From: Limnospira platensis
GTDB lineage: Bacteria > Cyanobacteriota > Cyanobacteriia > Cyanobacteriales > Microcoleaceae
Reading direction: 5' to 3' (one strand)
Assembly (NCBI RefSeq): GCF_046480435.1
Contig: NZ_PKGC01000011.1
DNA length: 57,612 nucleotides
Shown: in pieces, positions 8,931-17,308 of the stretch
Position numbering within the stretch: position 1 is the stretch's first letter
Layout of the letters: each line of letters begins with the position of its first letter
Program-made: the position numbers and the translations under genes
Notes under the pieces: model-generated
What the model was told of the DNA's origin: nothing
Seen by the model: the letters and a program-made list of their open reading frames with translations, nothing else
Databases searched by the model: none

Positions 8931-10070
8931 CTATAAGGTGGCTATACATTCTATTTGGACTCGTGCATTTTCCGGGAGTTGCGACACGGCTACACAGGTG
9001 CAAATTGGCATATTTCCATCGGTAAAATAGCTAGAGTAAACGCTATTCATGCGATCGCTTTCCTGCAAGTCTACCATAAAAATCGTCGTTTTCATCACCT
9101 TAGACCAACCTACTCCCGCCGCCGTTAAAATCGCGCCAATATTATCCATCACTCGCCGCGTCTGGTCGGTAATTTCGTCATCGCATAACATAATATTTAG
9201 GCGGGGGGCTATGGCTATTTGACCAGCAATATATATACAGTCATTAATGATAACGGCTTGGTGAGGACTATTAGGAGATTTCGGCGCGTTTTCTGTATTA
9301 ATAAATTCTGCCTTAGTCGAGTTTCTCCCAGACTCCCCCACTTCCATAATCAAATCATCATCGAGGTCATAAACTTCACCGTCTGGCATAATTGCGCCAA
9401 TGATTTGAGCTTCTTGATAGTTAGTTAGGTACAAATTTGCATCAGTTAAATTGGCTCCGACAAAACTCGCATTTTTAACTTTGGCTTTCATTAGATTAGC
9501 TGTTTTGATGTTAGCTTGCTTGAAATTAGCCCCCTCTAAACAAGTCTCTCTCAAGATGGCTTCCTCTAGGTTTGCCATTTTAAAATTACATTTTTTGCAG
9601 TTAGCTGCAGCCAAGTTTATGCGGAATCCATAAATGCCAGAAAAATTACATCCTTCTAAATCCAAATACGACCAATTTATGGAAAACATTTTACTACCAG
9701 AAAAATTAACATTTTTGATTATAGCTTTAGCCATGTTAATATCATCAAATCGACTAGATTCCTCGAATTGAGCCCCGGTTAAATCTGCCCCAGAAAAATC
9801 TATGGTTTGCAAATCAGACTTGATAAAACAGGCGTTAGTTAAGTTGGCATTAACAAATTGTACGGATTGGAAAGTTGACCCACTAAAGTTACAATTCTTG
9901 AGATTAGCATGATCAAAGGTCATCTCTTGAAAGTCAGAGTTGCTTAAATCAGCACCTTCTAAGTTAATCTCACTCAAATTACATCCTTTCCAAGTAGTAT
10001 AAGATAAATCGACTCCGGGGAAGTCGCGTTCACCTAGTTTGTATCTGTCAAACAATTTTTGTGCTTCCAT
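8931..10070 (-). CDS. Pentapeptide-repeat protein fused to a RidA/YjgF-like domain, copy 1
   Basis: 379 residues in two parts. Residues ~20-240 are pentapeptide repeats of the A(D/N)Lxx kind, such as NLEGADLSNSDF, which should form a right-handed four-sided beta-helix. Residues ~265-379 are a RidA/YjgF domain (AVIINDCIYIAGQIAI, then GWSKVMKTTIFMVDL, then SQLPENARVQIECIA). In RidA the substrate carboxylate is held by an Arg in the pattern R-S-C-V; here the matching residue is Cys357 in ICTCVAV, so 2-aminoacrylate/imine deaminase activity is doubtful. The C-terminal part may serve as a trimer-forming scaffold. No signal peptide, so it is probably cytoplasmic. Its paralogue lies immediately upstream in tandem. 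The function is unknown. Confidence 0.85.
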   Translation of the reverse strand: MEAQKLFDRYKLGERDFPGVDLSYTTWKGCNLSEINLEGADLSNSDFQEMTFDHANLKNCNFSGSTFQSVQFVNANLTNACFIKSDLQTIDFSGADLTGAQFEESSRFDDINMAKAIIKNVNFSGSKMFSINWSYLDLEGCNFSGIYGFRINLAAANCKKCNFKMANLEEAILRETCLEGANFKQANIKTANLMKAKVKNASFVGANLTDANLYLTNYQEAQIIGAIMPDGEVYDLDDDLIMEVGESGRNSTKAEFINTENAPKSPNSPHQAVIINDCIYIAGQIAIAPRLNIMLCDDEITDQTRRVMDNIGAILTAAGVGWSKVMKTTIFMVDLQESDRMNSVYSSYFTDGNMPICTCVAVSQLPENARVQIECIATL

Positions 10071-10175
10071 TTTCAGTTAGTCCTGGTAGATGTCGTTTTG
10101 ACCATATCACAGAGTAGATATCTGCTGGGTATGGCACTATAAATTATATCTGATTGTCCGCCAATGGTGCATTTT

Positions 10176-11315
10176 TTAGGTGCTGGCTATACATTTGATT
10201 TGTACTCGTGCATTTTCGGGGAGTTTCGACACGGCTACACAGGTGCAAATTGGCATATTTCCATCGGTGAAATACCCAGAGTAAACGCTATTCATGCGAT
10301 CGCTTTCCTGCAAGTCTATCATAAAGATGGTAGTTGTCACCACCTGAGACCAACCTACTCCCGCCGCCGTTAAAATTGCCCCAATATTATCCATCACTCG
10401 CCGCGTCTGGTCGGTAATTTCGTCATCGCATAACATAATATTTAGGCGGGGGTCTATGGCTATTTGACCAGCAATATATATACAGTCATTAATTATAACA
10501 GCTTGGTGAGGACTATTAGGAGATTTCGGCGCGTTTTCTGTATTAATAAATACTGCCTTAGTCGATTTTACCCCGGACTCCTCTACTTCCACAATCGAAT
10601 AATCATCAGGGTCGTCAACTTCACCGTCTGGCATAATTGCGCCAATTATTTCAGCGTCTTGATAGTTAGACGCATAAACATAAGCATCAGTTAAATTAGC
10701 TCCAATAAAACTAGCATTTTTAACTTTGGCTTTCATCAGATTAGCTTTTTTGAGGTTGGCTTGCTTTAAATTAGCACCCTCTAAACAAGTTTTTTTCAAG
10801 ATGGCTTCCTCTAGTTTTGCATTTTTAAAATTACAGTTTGTGCAGTTAGACCCAGCCAAGTTGATGCGGTATCCATCAACCCGAGAAAAATTACACCCTT
10901 CTAAATCTAAATACGACCAATTTTCCCCAGACATTTTAATGCCAGAAAAATTGACATTTTTGAGAATAGCTTTATCTCTTTTAATATCACTAAATCGACG
11001 AGATGCCTGGAATTGAGCCCCGGTTAAATCTGCCCCAGAAAAATTGATGGTGTTCAAATCAGACTTGATACAACAGGCATTAGTTAAGTCTGCATTAACA
11101 AATTTTACGGATTGGAAAGTTGATTCACTAAAGTTACAATTCTTGAGATTAGCCTGATTAAAGGTCATATTTTTAAAGCTAGAGTTGCTTAAATCAGCAC
11201 CTTCTAAGTTAATATCACTAAAATCATGTCCTTGCCAAGTAGTATAAGATAAATCGACTCCGGGGAAGTCACGTTCACCTAGTTTGTATCTGTCAACCAA
11301 TTCTTGTGGTGTCAT
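10176..11315 (-). CDS. Pentapeptide-repeat protein fused to a RidA/YjgF-like domain, copy 2
   Basis: 379 residues with the same two-domain plan and the same length as the gene at 8931. The start is MTPQELVDRYKLGERDFPG. The pentapeptide part (repeats such as NLKKANLMKA) has diverged more than the RidA part, where long stretches match the first copy. The RidA arginine is again cysteine (Cys357, ICTCVAV). The ~105 bases in front of each copy are nearly identical, so both copies likely carry the same promoter. The duplication is fairly old by protein divergence, yet the spacer is preserved, which suggests selection on the regulatory region or gene conversion. Confidence 0.85.
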   Translation of the reverse strand: MTPQELVDRYKLGERDFPGVDLSYTTWQGHDFSDINLEGADLSNSSFKNMTFNQANLKNCNFSESTFQSVKFVNADLTNACCIKSDLNTINFSGADLTGAQFQASRRFSDIKRDKAILKNVNFSGIKMSGENWSYLDLEGCNFSRVDGYRINLAGSNCTNCNFKNAKLEEAILKKTCLEGANLKQANLKKANLMKAKVKNASFIGANLTDAYVYASNYQDAEIIGAIMPDGEVDDPDDYSIVEVEESGVKSTKAVFINTENAPKSPNSPHQAVIINDCIYIAGQIAIDPRLNIMLCDDEITDQTRRVMDNIGAILTAAGVGWSQVVTTTIFMIDLQESDRMNSVYSGYFTDGNMPICTCVAVSKLPENARVQIKCIAST

Positions 11316-11484
11316 TTTCAGTTAGTCCTGGTAGATGTCGTTTTGACCATATCACAGAGTAGATATCTGCTGGGTATGGCACTATAAATTATATCTGATT
11401 GTCCGCCAATGGTGCATTTTTTAGGTGCTGGCTATATATTGGATTTGTAACCGTGCATTTTGGGTTGGGTGTAACCACGGATGT

Positions 11485-11587
11485 TATAGCGTTTCTCATG
11501 TCCATAAGGTAGAGCCCTCACCCCAAACCCCTCTCCCAAGGGGAGAGGGGCTTTGAAAAGTACCTTACTAATCCGGGAAACGCTATA
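11485..11587. mobile_element. MITE-like element, 103 bp
   Basis: Perfect 11-bp terminal inverted repeats TATAGCGTTTC (11485-11495) and GAAACGCTATA (11577-11587), with a second internal pair AAGGTA/TACCTT. The centre holds a strong hairpin CCCCTCTCC/GGAGAGGGG. There is no coding capacity; the 66-codon minus-strand frame that crosses it only reads through the repeats. It sits beside the truncated third pentapeptide-RidA copy. A TA-type target duplication is possible but the flanks do not prove it. Confidence 0.55.
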
Positions 11588-11923
11588 TACTATTTTAAAC
11601 CACCTTGCGCCCCAGAGATTAATCATCATCAAAAATGCCGAATTTTTTGGGTGTTTTTAAGGGTTGGTTGTTCACGGCAATTAATGCTGGTGGAAAATTA
11701 CAATATTATCGAGGTGATGCACCCTAAAGTTGTGGCTGTTGGTGATGTGATTTGGCGATATTTAAAGAATCATAACTCACCCTAGACCCCCCCTAGGACT
11801 ACTACATGACAAAATAACTAGCCAGCAAGATATTTGCCGATCCAGAAAAGAAAATGTGACGATCGCCCAAAACCTGTTAAAATTGAAAATGACTAATTGC
11901 ATCAACCTACAATCGAAAAACTG
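11588..11923 (+). other. Non-coding stretch with one small open frame
   Basis: A 33-codon frame starts at ATG 11684 and ends at TAG 11783-11785 (MLVENYNIIEVMHPKVVAVG and on). It has no clear Shine-Dalgarno and I do not recognise it; it may be a leftover of a lost gene. The rest holds nothing I can name, apart from the leader of the S4-domain gene. Confidence 0.25.
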
Positions 11924-12703
11924 ATGCTGCCAAGGCAAGAACTACTTAACGGTATTGAAAATCGAGATTGTATCGCCAGAATTATCGACCTGGCGGAACA
12001 AGCATTGAAAACCTGGGAAATTACACAGACTGAGTTTCTCTCACCCCCAGAAATCGCAGAAGCACAAGGAATTTTTCAGCGACTGACAGAGGTACAAGCC
12101 TTCTCCTGGGGGGGCTATCCGCAAGCAGAACGTCAGCGAATGGCGATCGCCCGATCAGAACTCCCCCTCGACTCAAGCCATGTAGAAATCGCAGCGATCG
12201 ACATTTCCGGGAACTTTTTATTTGACACGGCTACCCACCGAGACTTTCTGGGTTCCTTATTAGGTACGGGAATTGTGCGAGAAAAAACCGGAGATATAAT
12301 AGTATTAGGAGAACGCGGCGGTCAGGCTATTGTGATTCCTGAATTGGTCGAATATCTGGAGATGAACCTAACCCAAGTGCGGACGGTTCCCGTCAAGGTT
12401 CAACCGATTGATTTAAGCGAGTTGAAAGTCCGAGAACCCAAGAAAAAAGCCATGACTACCGTTGAGGCTTCCTTGCGTTTAGATGCGATCGCTTCTGCCG
12501 GATTTGGGATGTCTCGCAGTAAAATGGTGACGCTAATTGATGGGGGTGATGTCCGAGTTAATTGGAAAGAGGTTAAACAAGCCAGCATTGCTATTAAAAC
12601 CGGAGATTTAATCGCTATTCGCGGGAAAGGTAGACTCGAAGTTGGGGAGGTTTCTGTGACCAAAAAACAGCGCTATCGAGTCGAATTAACTAGATATAAT
12701 TAA
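11924..12703 (+). CDS. Photosystem II S4 domain protein (YlmH-like RNA-binding protein)
   Basis: 259 residues from ATG 11924 (MLPRQELLNG), the usual N-terminus in the family; a TTG at 11897 would add nine residues and has no ribosome site. The N-terminal two thirds match the YlmH-type domain (FSWGGYPQAERQRMAI, then VLGERGGQAIVIPELVEYL). The C-terminus is an S4 RNA-binding domain (SLRLDAIASAGFGMSRSKMV, then IDGGDVRVNWKEV). In cyanobacteria the family is named for a link with photosystem II; relatives bind ribosomal RNA and take part in ribosome rescue in other bacteria. recJ starts 14 bases downstream, so the two are probably co-transcribed. Confidence 0.88.
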   Translation: MLPRQELLNGIENRDCIARIIDLAEQALKTWEITQTEFLSPPEIAEAQGIFQRLTEVQAFSWGGYPQAERQRMAIARSELPLDSSHVEIAAIDISGNFLFDTATHRDFLGSLLGTGIVREKTGDIIVLGERGGQAIVIPELVEYLEMNLTQVRTVPVKVQPIDLSELKVREPKKKAMTTVEASLRLDAIASAGFGMSRSKMVTLIDGGDVRVNWKEVKQASIAIKTGDLIAIRGKGRLEVGEVSVTKKQRYRVELTRYN

Positions 12704-12717
12704 CAGATAATTAACCT

Positions 12718-15087
12718 ATGTGGAAGGTTCAACCATCCCCAAACATCCCTCATTGGATGATTCCAGAAATCCAGCGACATCACCCTAATATTTCGGGAAA
12801 ATACTTGTGTCAACTATTACTGTGTCGGGGAATTTCGACGCGGGAACAGTTGACTAGATTTCTGGAAATTGACAGCTATCAACCCGCTAGTCCGGGAGAA
12901 TTTGGGGCGGAAATGCAAGAGGCGATCGCCCGATTAACTCTCGCTTATCAGAAATGTATCAGCCACAATAACCCTGAAAAAATCGTCATTTGGGGAGACT
13001 TTGACGCAGACGGTATCACCGCCACCGCCGTTTTGTGGGAAGGGTTGCGACAGTTTTTTGGGTCCTCTGTTTCCTACACTATTCCTAACCGTTTGACCGA
13101 CTCCCACGGACTAAACCAACGGACAATTGAAACCTTGGCGGCGCAAGGTTGTAGTCTGATTATTACCTGCGATACCGGAAGCACAAATTTAGCCGAATTA
13201 CAACTAGCGCAAAATTTGGGTATTGATGTCATTATCACAGACCACCATACCTTACCACCCACACGACCCCCCGTCCTGGCGATTATTAATCCTCGCAATT
13301 TACCGACTGACCATCCCCTTTATCATCTCTCAGGAGTAGCGATCGCTTATAAGTTAATAGAAGCATTATATATGGCTTTACCAGGCGTTTCTCAACAGCC
13401 TTTAGAGAATTTACTAGATTTGGTGGCTATTGGTTTAATTGCGGATTTGGTTGAACTTAGCGGAGACTGTCGCTATTTAGCTAAACGAGGGATTCAACAA
13501 CTCCAAAAACAACTAGATCAACCCACCCGTCCGGGAGTTGCGGAATTGCTGAAATTGTGTCAAAAAAATGGCGATCGCCCTACCGATATATCCTTTGGTA
13601 TCGGTCCGAGAATTAATGCAGTTAGTCGCATTTATGGGGACGTTAGTTGTGTCGTGGAATTACTCACCACCCCCGACCCCCAAAGGGCGAAACAATTAGC
13701 CATCAATACCGAAATAGCTAACCTTCGCCGCCGAGAGTTGCAGAAAAATCTCGCCTATGAGGTGCGGGAAAAGTTGCAAAGAATCGACTTATCTACTACT
13801 TATGCGATCGTCCTGAGTGACCCTCAATGGTCTGTGGGAGTATTAGGATTAGTCGCCGGTCAAATCGCCCAAGAATATAGCCGTCCTACTATTTTACTGA
13901 CTACCGAAGGCGGCACAGAAACCGGACTGGCGAGGGGTTCGGCGCGTTCAATCAATCAAATTGACCTCTATGATTTAGTATATAATCAACGGCATCTATT
14001 GCATAATTTTGGGGGTCATCCTTTCGCCGCTGGCTTGAGTTTACCCATTGAGAATATCCCCATATTTACACAAGCCATAGACCGAGAACTCCGACAACGT
14101 ATGGGGGGAATATTACTCTCTCAATCTCCTATTATAGTCGATTTGGTTTGTACTGTGGCAGAATTGGGTTCTCATTTATTCAAAGAGTTAAAATTGTTGG
14201 AACCCTGCGGAATGGGAAATCCGGTTCCCAAGTTGTTAATTAAGAATTGCTGGTTTGATAATGTTTGGAATGAAAATCCTTATGATTTACGGGGTAAAAA
14301 AGTTCAGTATATTAGGACTACCTATCACCTATTTGATGATTCTACGGAATTAGGTTTTCCGGGGGTTTGGTGGGGTCACTATAAAGAGGAATTACCCCCT
14401 GGTCGATATGATGCGATCGTCGAGTTGGATTTTAATGCTCATAAAAGATGCTACGAGGTGCGACTATTGGCTGTGCGTCCTGCTTTATCAGAAACGGAAA
14501 TTAACCCCCCCTTAATTGCTGTTGATATAGCGGATTTTCGGAATCATCCCCCTGGAGAAAGTACAGTTTTAGATGATGATAATCAGCCGATTAGTTGGGA
14601 AAGTAATTATTTGGTGGTGAGTGATTGTCCGGGGAGTTGGGAGGAATTAACAGGCTGGTTTGCTGAGGCTGTCAAGGCTGGTAAAAAATTGGCGATCGCC
14701 TATTCTCCACCCCCCAGGATATCCCCCCAAGAAGTTTGGCAAAAACTCACCCAAATCGCGGATAATTTAAGCAATAATCATCAAGGAATTAGTCTCCAGG
14801 ACTTATTAGAAAAATTAGCCATTGGGGATATAGCTTTAACTAGGGGTTTGCATTGTCTAAAATCCCTAGGCTACCAGATAGAATTAGCTGAGGATACCCC
14901 ATCAAATAAACTGTTATATATTAGCTCTCAGACCACTGGTAAAATCGCGGATATATCTGAATCTGACCAGGATTTTGGCTCCTTACTAGACATATTTTTT
15001 GCCACCATTGAAGAAGAACAATTTACCCGGCAATATTTCTGTGAAGTTCCCCTAGAAACCATTGATGGTATGTGTAGAATCAGTTAA
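12718..15087 (+). CDS. recJ: Single-stranded-DNA-specific 5'-3' exonuclease RecJ
   Basis: 789 residues. The DHH phosphoesterase motifs are intact: DFDADG (94-99), CDTGSTN (151-157), DHH (175-177) and the DHHA1 motif GGHPFAAG near 431-438. RecJ degrades single-stranded DNA 5' to 3' in mismatch repair, base excision repair and recombination, using two metal ions held by these aspartates and histidines. The protein is about 200 residues longer than E. coli RecJ, with an extra C-terminal region (from about 575) that I do not recognise; long forms are known from cyanobacteria. It lies 14 bases after the S4 gene. Its stop overlaps by four bases the stop of the opposing Uma2 gene. Confidence 0.93.
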   Translation: MWKVQPSPNIPHWMIPEIQRHHPNISGKYLCQLLLCRGISTREQLTRFLEIDSYQPASPGEFGAEMQEAIARLTLAYQKCISHNNPEKIVIWGDFDADGITATAVLWEGLRQFFGSSVSYTIPNRLTDSHGLNQRTIETLAAQGCSLIITCDTGSTNLAELQLAQNLGIDVIITDHHTLPPTRPPVLAIINPRNLPTDHPLYHLSGVAIAYKLIEALYMALPGVSQQPLENLLDLVAIGLIADLVELSGDCRYLAKRGIQQLQKQLDQPTRPGVAELLKLCQKNGDRPTDISFGIGPRINAVSRIYGDVSCVVELLTTPDPQRAKQLAINTEIANLRRRELQKNLAYEVREKLQRIDLSTTYAIVLSDPQWSVGVLGLVAGQIAQEYSRPTILLTTEGGTETGLARGSARSINQIDLYDLVYNQRHLLHNFGGHPFAAGLSLPIENIPIFTQAIDRELRQRMGGILLSQSPIIVDLVCTVAELGSHLFKELKLLEPCGMGNPVPKLLIKNCWFDNVWNENPYDLRGKKVQYIRTTYHLFDDSTELGFPGVWWGHYKEELPPGRYDAIVELDFNAHKRCYEVRLLAVRPALSETEINPPLIAVDIADFRNHPPGESTVLDDDNQPISWESNYLVVSDCPGSWEELTGWFAEAVKAGKKLAIAYSPPPRISPQEVWQKLTQIADNLSNNHQGISLQDLLEKLAIGDIALTRGLHCLKSLGYQIELAEDTPSNKLLYISSQTTGKIADISESDQDFGSLLDIFFATIEEEQFTRQYFCEVPLETIDGMCRIS

Positions 15088-15773
15088 CTGGGCATAAATC
15101 TTGCCACAAATTCCTGATATTCTGGGGTAGCTATTCCCTCCTGTAACTTAGCTAAAACCTGTGCCATATTACCCGATAATAGCGCATTGACATCTAACCA
15201 TAAACCTGGGAAAAATTGACTTTTCAGACAACCCGACTCATCTATCTGTTGTAGCTGATAGCGTCCTTCAAAGAGTACATACCAGCGAAATTCTGACCCA
15301 TCAACTAGCCAGACTAAATATTCCCTTACACCATTACGGCGATAGGCGTGTAGCTTATCGTGGAGGTCTTTTGAGGCGCTACTGGCTGCAATTTCTACAA
15401 TCAATTCTGGCGGTCCTTCTATATAATCATCCTCACTAATGCGCGACTGTCCCCCCGCCGCCTCTTCCATACGCAATAAAGCGTCTGGTTGCGGTTCATT
15501 ATCCATGTCTAGGCGAACACTTGCGTTATCCGCCACTTGAGTCTCTGGTGTAGAAGCTGCATAAACTTGTAACCAAGTGATGATTTTGGCGTGAGGGTCG
15601 GCGTGTTGTCGGACTCTAACAGGGGATGTCATATAAACGACTCCTTCCACTAATTCAGCCTTTTTTATATCCGGTAGCAAACTATAGCGACGCTCAAATT
15701 CTACCATCGATAAGCGATCGCCATTTTCCAAAGTTGGGAGAATTGTTTGAGAAACTGATGGAGTATAATTCAT
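15084..15773 (-). CDS. Uma2 family PD-(D/E)xK endonuclease-like protein, copy A
   Basis: 229 residues. The core reads QPDALLR, then PELIVEIAASS, then KLHAYRRNGVREYLVWLVD, which are the conserved acidic and hydrophobic strands of the restriction-endonuclease-like fold in Uma2 (DUF820). This family is greatly expanded in cyanobacteria; its biological role and target are not settled. The protein is identical to copy B upstream as far as about residue 216 and differs only in its last dozen residues (IATPEYQEFVARFMPS). A recent duplication is the simplest explanation. Confidence 0.85.
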   Translation of the reverse strand: MNYTPSVSQTILPTLENGDRLSMVEFERRYSLLPDIKKAELVEGVVYMTSPVRVRQHADPHAKIITWLQVYAASTPETQVADNASVRLDMDNEPQPDALLRMEEAAGGQSRISEDDYIEGPPELIVEIAASSASKDLHDKLHAYRRNGVREYLVWLVDGSEFRWYVLFEGRYQLQQIDESGCLKSQFFPGLWLDVNALLSGNMAQVLAKLQEGIATPEYQEFVARFMPS

Positions 15774-16583
15774 AACATCACCTAACCATTAAAGTCTATT
15801 ATTTATTATAGCTATCCGCGATCGCCTTTCCCGCCACTTCCGCCATGTTAGGGATTGATTGACAATCTTTGTACAAATTCCTGATATTCTGAGGTAGCTA
15901 TTCCTTCCTGTAACTTAGCTAAAACCTGTGCCATATTACCCGATAATAGTGCATTGACATCTAACCATAAACCTGGGAAAAATTGACTTTTCAGACAACC
16001 CGACTCATCTATCTGTTGTAGCTGATAGCGTCCTTCAAAGAGTACATACCAGCGAAATTCTGACCCATCAACTAGCCAGACTAAATATTCCCTTACACCA
16101 TTACGGCGATAGGCGTGTAGCTTATCGTGGAGGTCTTTTGAGGCGCTACTGGCTGCAATTTCTACAATCAATTCTGGCGGTCCTTCTATATAATCATCCT
16201 CACTAATGCGCGACTGTCCCCCCGCCGCCTCTTCCATACGCAATAAAGCGTCTGGTTGCGGTTCATTATCCATGTCTAGGCGAACACTTGCGTTATCCGC
16301 CACTTGAGTCTCTGGTGTAGAAGCTGCATAAACTTGTAACCAAGTGATGATTTTGGCGTGAGGGTCGGCGTGTTGTCGGACTCTAACAGGGGATGTCATA
16401 TAAACGACTCCTTCCACTAATTCAGCCTTTTTTATATCCGGTAGCAAACTATAGCGACGCTCAAATTCTACCATCGATAAGCGATCGCCATTTTCCAAAG
16501 TTGGGAGAATTGTTTGAGAAACTGATGGAGTATAATTCATAACATCACCTAACCATTAAAGTCTATTATTTATTATAGCTATC
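15106..16583 (-). repeat. Tandem duplication of the Uma2 gene: 711-bp repeats 767 bp apart
   Basis: Copy A spans 15106-15816 and copy B 15873-16583. I find three base differences, all within ~80 bases of the 3' end of the gene (for example CTGGGGTAG against CTGAGGTAG). The 56 bases between them (15817-15872) are unique and contain GCGATCGC. Confidence 0.9.
15848..16540 (-). CDS. Uma2 family PD-(D/E)xK endonuclease-like protein, copy B
   Basis: 230 residues, nearly identical to the gene at 15084 over its whole length apart from the tail (IATSEYQEFVQRLSINP). The same motifs QPDALLR and PELIVEIAASS are present. Both copies have identical 43-base leaders, so both likely keep the same expression signals. 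A sequence without HIP1 interruption and almost no synonymous change point to a very recent event or to gene conversion. Confidence 0.85.
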   Translation of the reverse strand: MNYTPSVSQTILPTLENGDRLSMVEFERRYSLLPDIKKAELVEGVVYMTSPVRVRQHADPHAKIITWLQVYAASTPETQVADNASVRLDMDNEPQPDALLRMEEAAGGQSRISEDDYIEGPPELIVEIAASSASKDLHDKLHAYRRNGVREYLVWLVDGSEFRWYVLFEGRYQLQQIDESGCLKSQFFPGLWLDVNALLSGNMAQVLAKLQEGIATSEYQEFVQRLSINP

Positions 16584-16608
16584 ATAGCCCGATACCGCTG
16601 ATCATGAA

Positions 16609-17220
16609 TTAGCAAATAGGTAATTTACCCGATCGCACAGCGTGTATATATTCACTACCAGAATCCGGCCATCCACGCCGATCCGAGGCTTCTCCTGGCT
16701 GTCCCCAACCCAATTGTAACAACATCTCCAAGAAATGGGATTTTTCCCACTTCCAAACACAAGCCCACTCTGTCCTTTGGGCGATCGCATCTATATCAGA
16801 ACCCTTTATTTGGCGGTGATTTTTCCCCCCATTAAGACTCAAATATAAATCCATATTTTCCGTCACCCGATACCAGAAATCAATCAACCTATCCTTAGCC
16901 TGTTTGAGAATTTCCAAATCTTCAGGTAAAGCAATTAGTTGTTCTCCAATCATCGGATAATCTAGGATAATTTCTGCCACTTGTATCTGTCGCCACACAA
17001 TCCCAGACACCTGATTTTCCCGTTGATATTCACGAACCGCCGCCTTAAAATCTTGATAGGCGGTAAACTTCTGAATAGCATCAGGTTTCAAAAAGTGATC
17101 AATCACCGGATTTCCCACCCCAGGAGTCGCCTTTAAATTCAGGCGTTTACCATTTAGACAAGCCTTTTTCTCATCTTGTAAAATGCGTAGCAGTTCCTGT
17201 GTAGTATAAACTTTGGACAT
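16609..17220 (-). CDS. Hypothetical protein
   Basis: 203 residues starting MSKVYTTQELLRILQDE. I do not recognise a domain. The N-terminal half is charged and helical in character, with TPGVGNPVIDHFLKPDAIQK; the C-terminal half is rich in aromatic residues (DFWYRVTENMDLYLSLNGG, then WACVWKWEKSHFLEMLLQLG) and ends in GKLPIC. No signal peptide or membrane segment. It starts 88 bases downstream of the prfB stop on the same strand and may be read from the prfB transcript. Composition is like that of its neighbours. Confidence 0.6.
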   Translation of the reverse strand: MSKVYTTQELLRILQDEKKACLNGKRLNLKATPGVGNPVIDHFLKPDAIQKFTAYQDFKAAVREYQRENQVSGIVWRQIQVAEIILDYPMIGEQLIALPEDLEILKQAKDRLIDFWYRVTENMDLYLSLNGGKNHRQIKGSDIDAIAQRTEWACVWKWEKSHFLEMLLQLGWGQPGEASDRRGWPDSGSEYIHAVRSGKLPIC

Positions 17221-17308
17221 GGAAACTATCCCCTAAAAGGCAGCGGGAGGCAGTCCATAATAATTAGTAATTAACTATTAATTAACCCCTCCCGTAACTC
17301 CTCATTTA

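Larger units (their letters stand above)
8931..11460 (-). repeat. 1245-bp tandem repeat unit: two full copies and a stub of a third
   Basis: Gene ends fall at 8931 and 10176, exactly 1245 bases apart. The upstream spacer (TTTCAGTTAGTCCTGGTAGA and on, to GGTGCTGGCTATA) occurs after 10070 and again after 11315. From 11421 the sequence again resembles the 3' end of the gene for about 40 bases (GGATTTGTAACCGTGCATTTT) and then breaks off. This shows a former third copy. Confidence 0.85.

Noticed and set aside
11432..11632. 66-codon minus-strand frame (MMMINLWGARWF)
   Set aside because: It crosses the MITE-like element and the duplicated stub; the encoded text follows the repeats.
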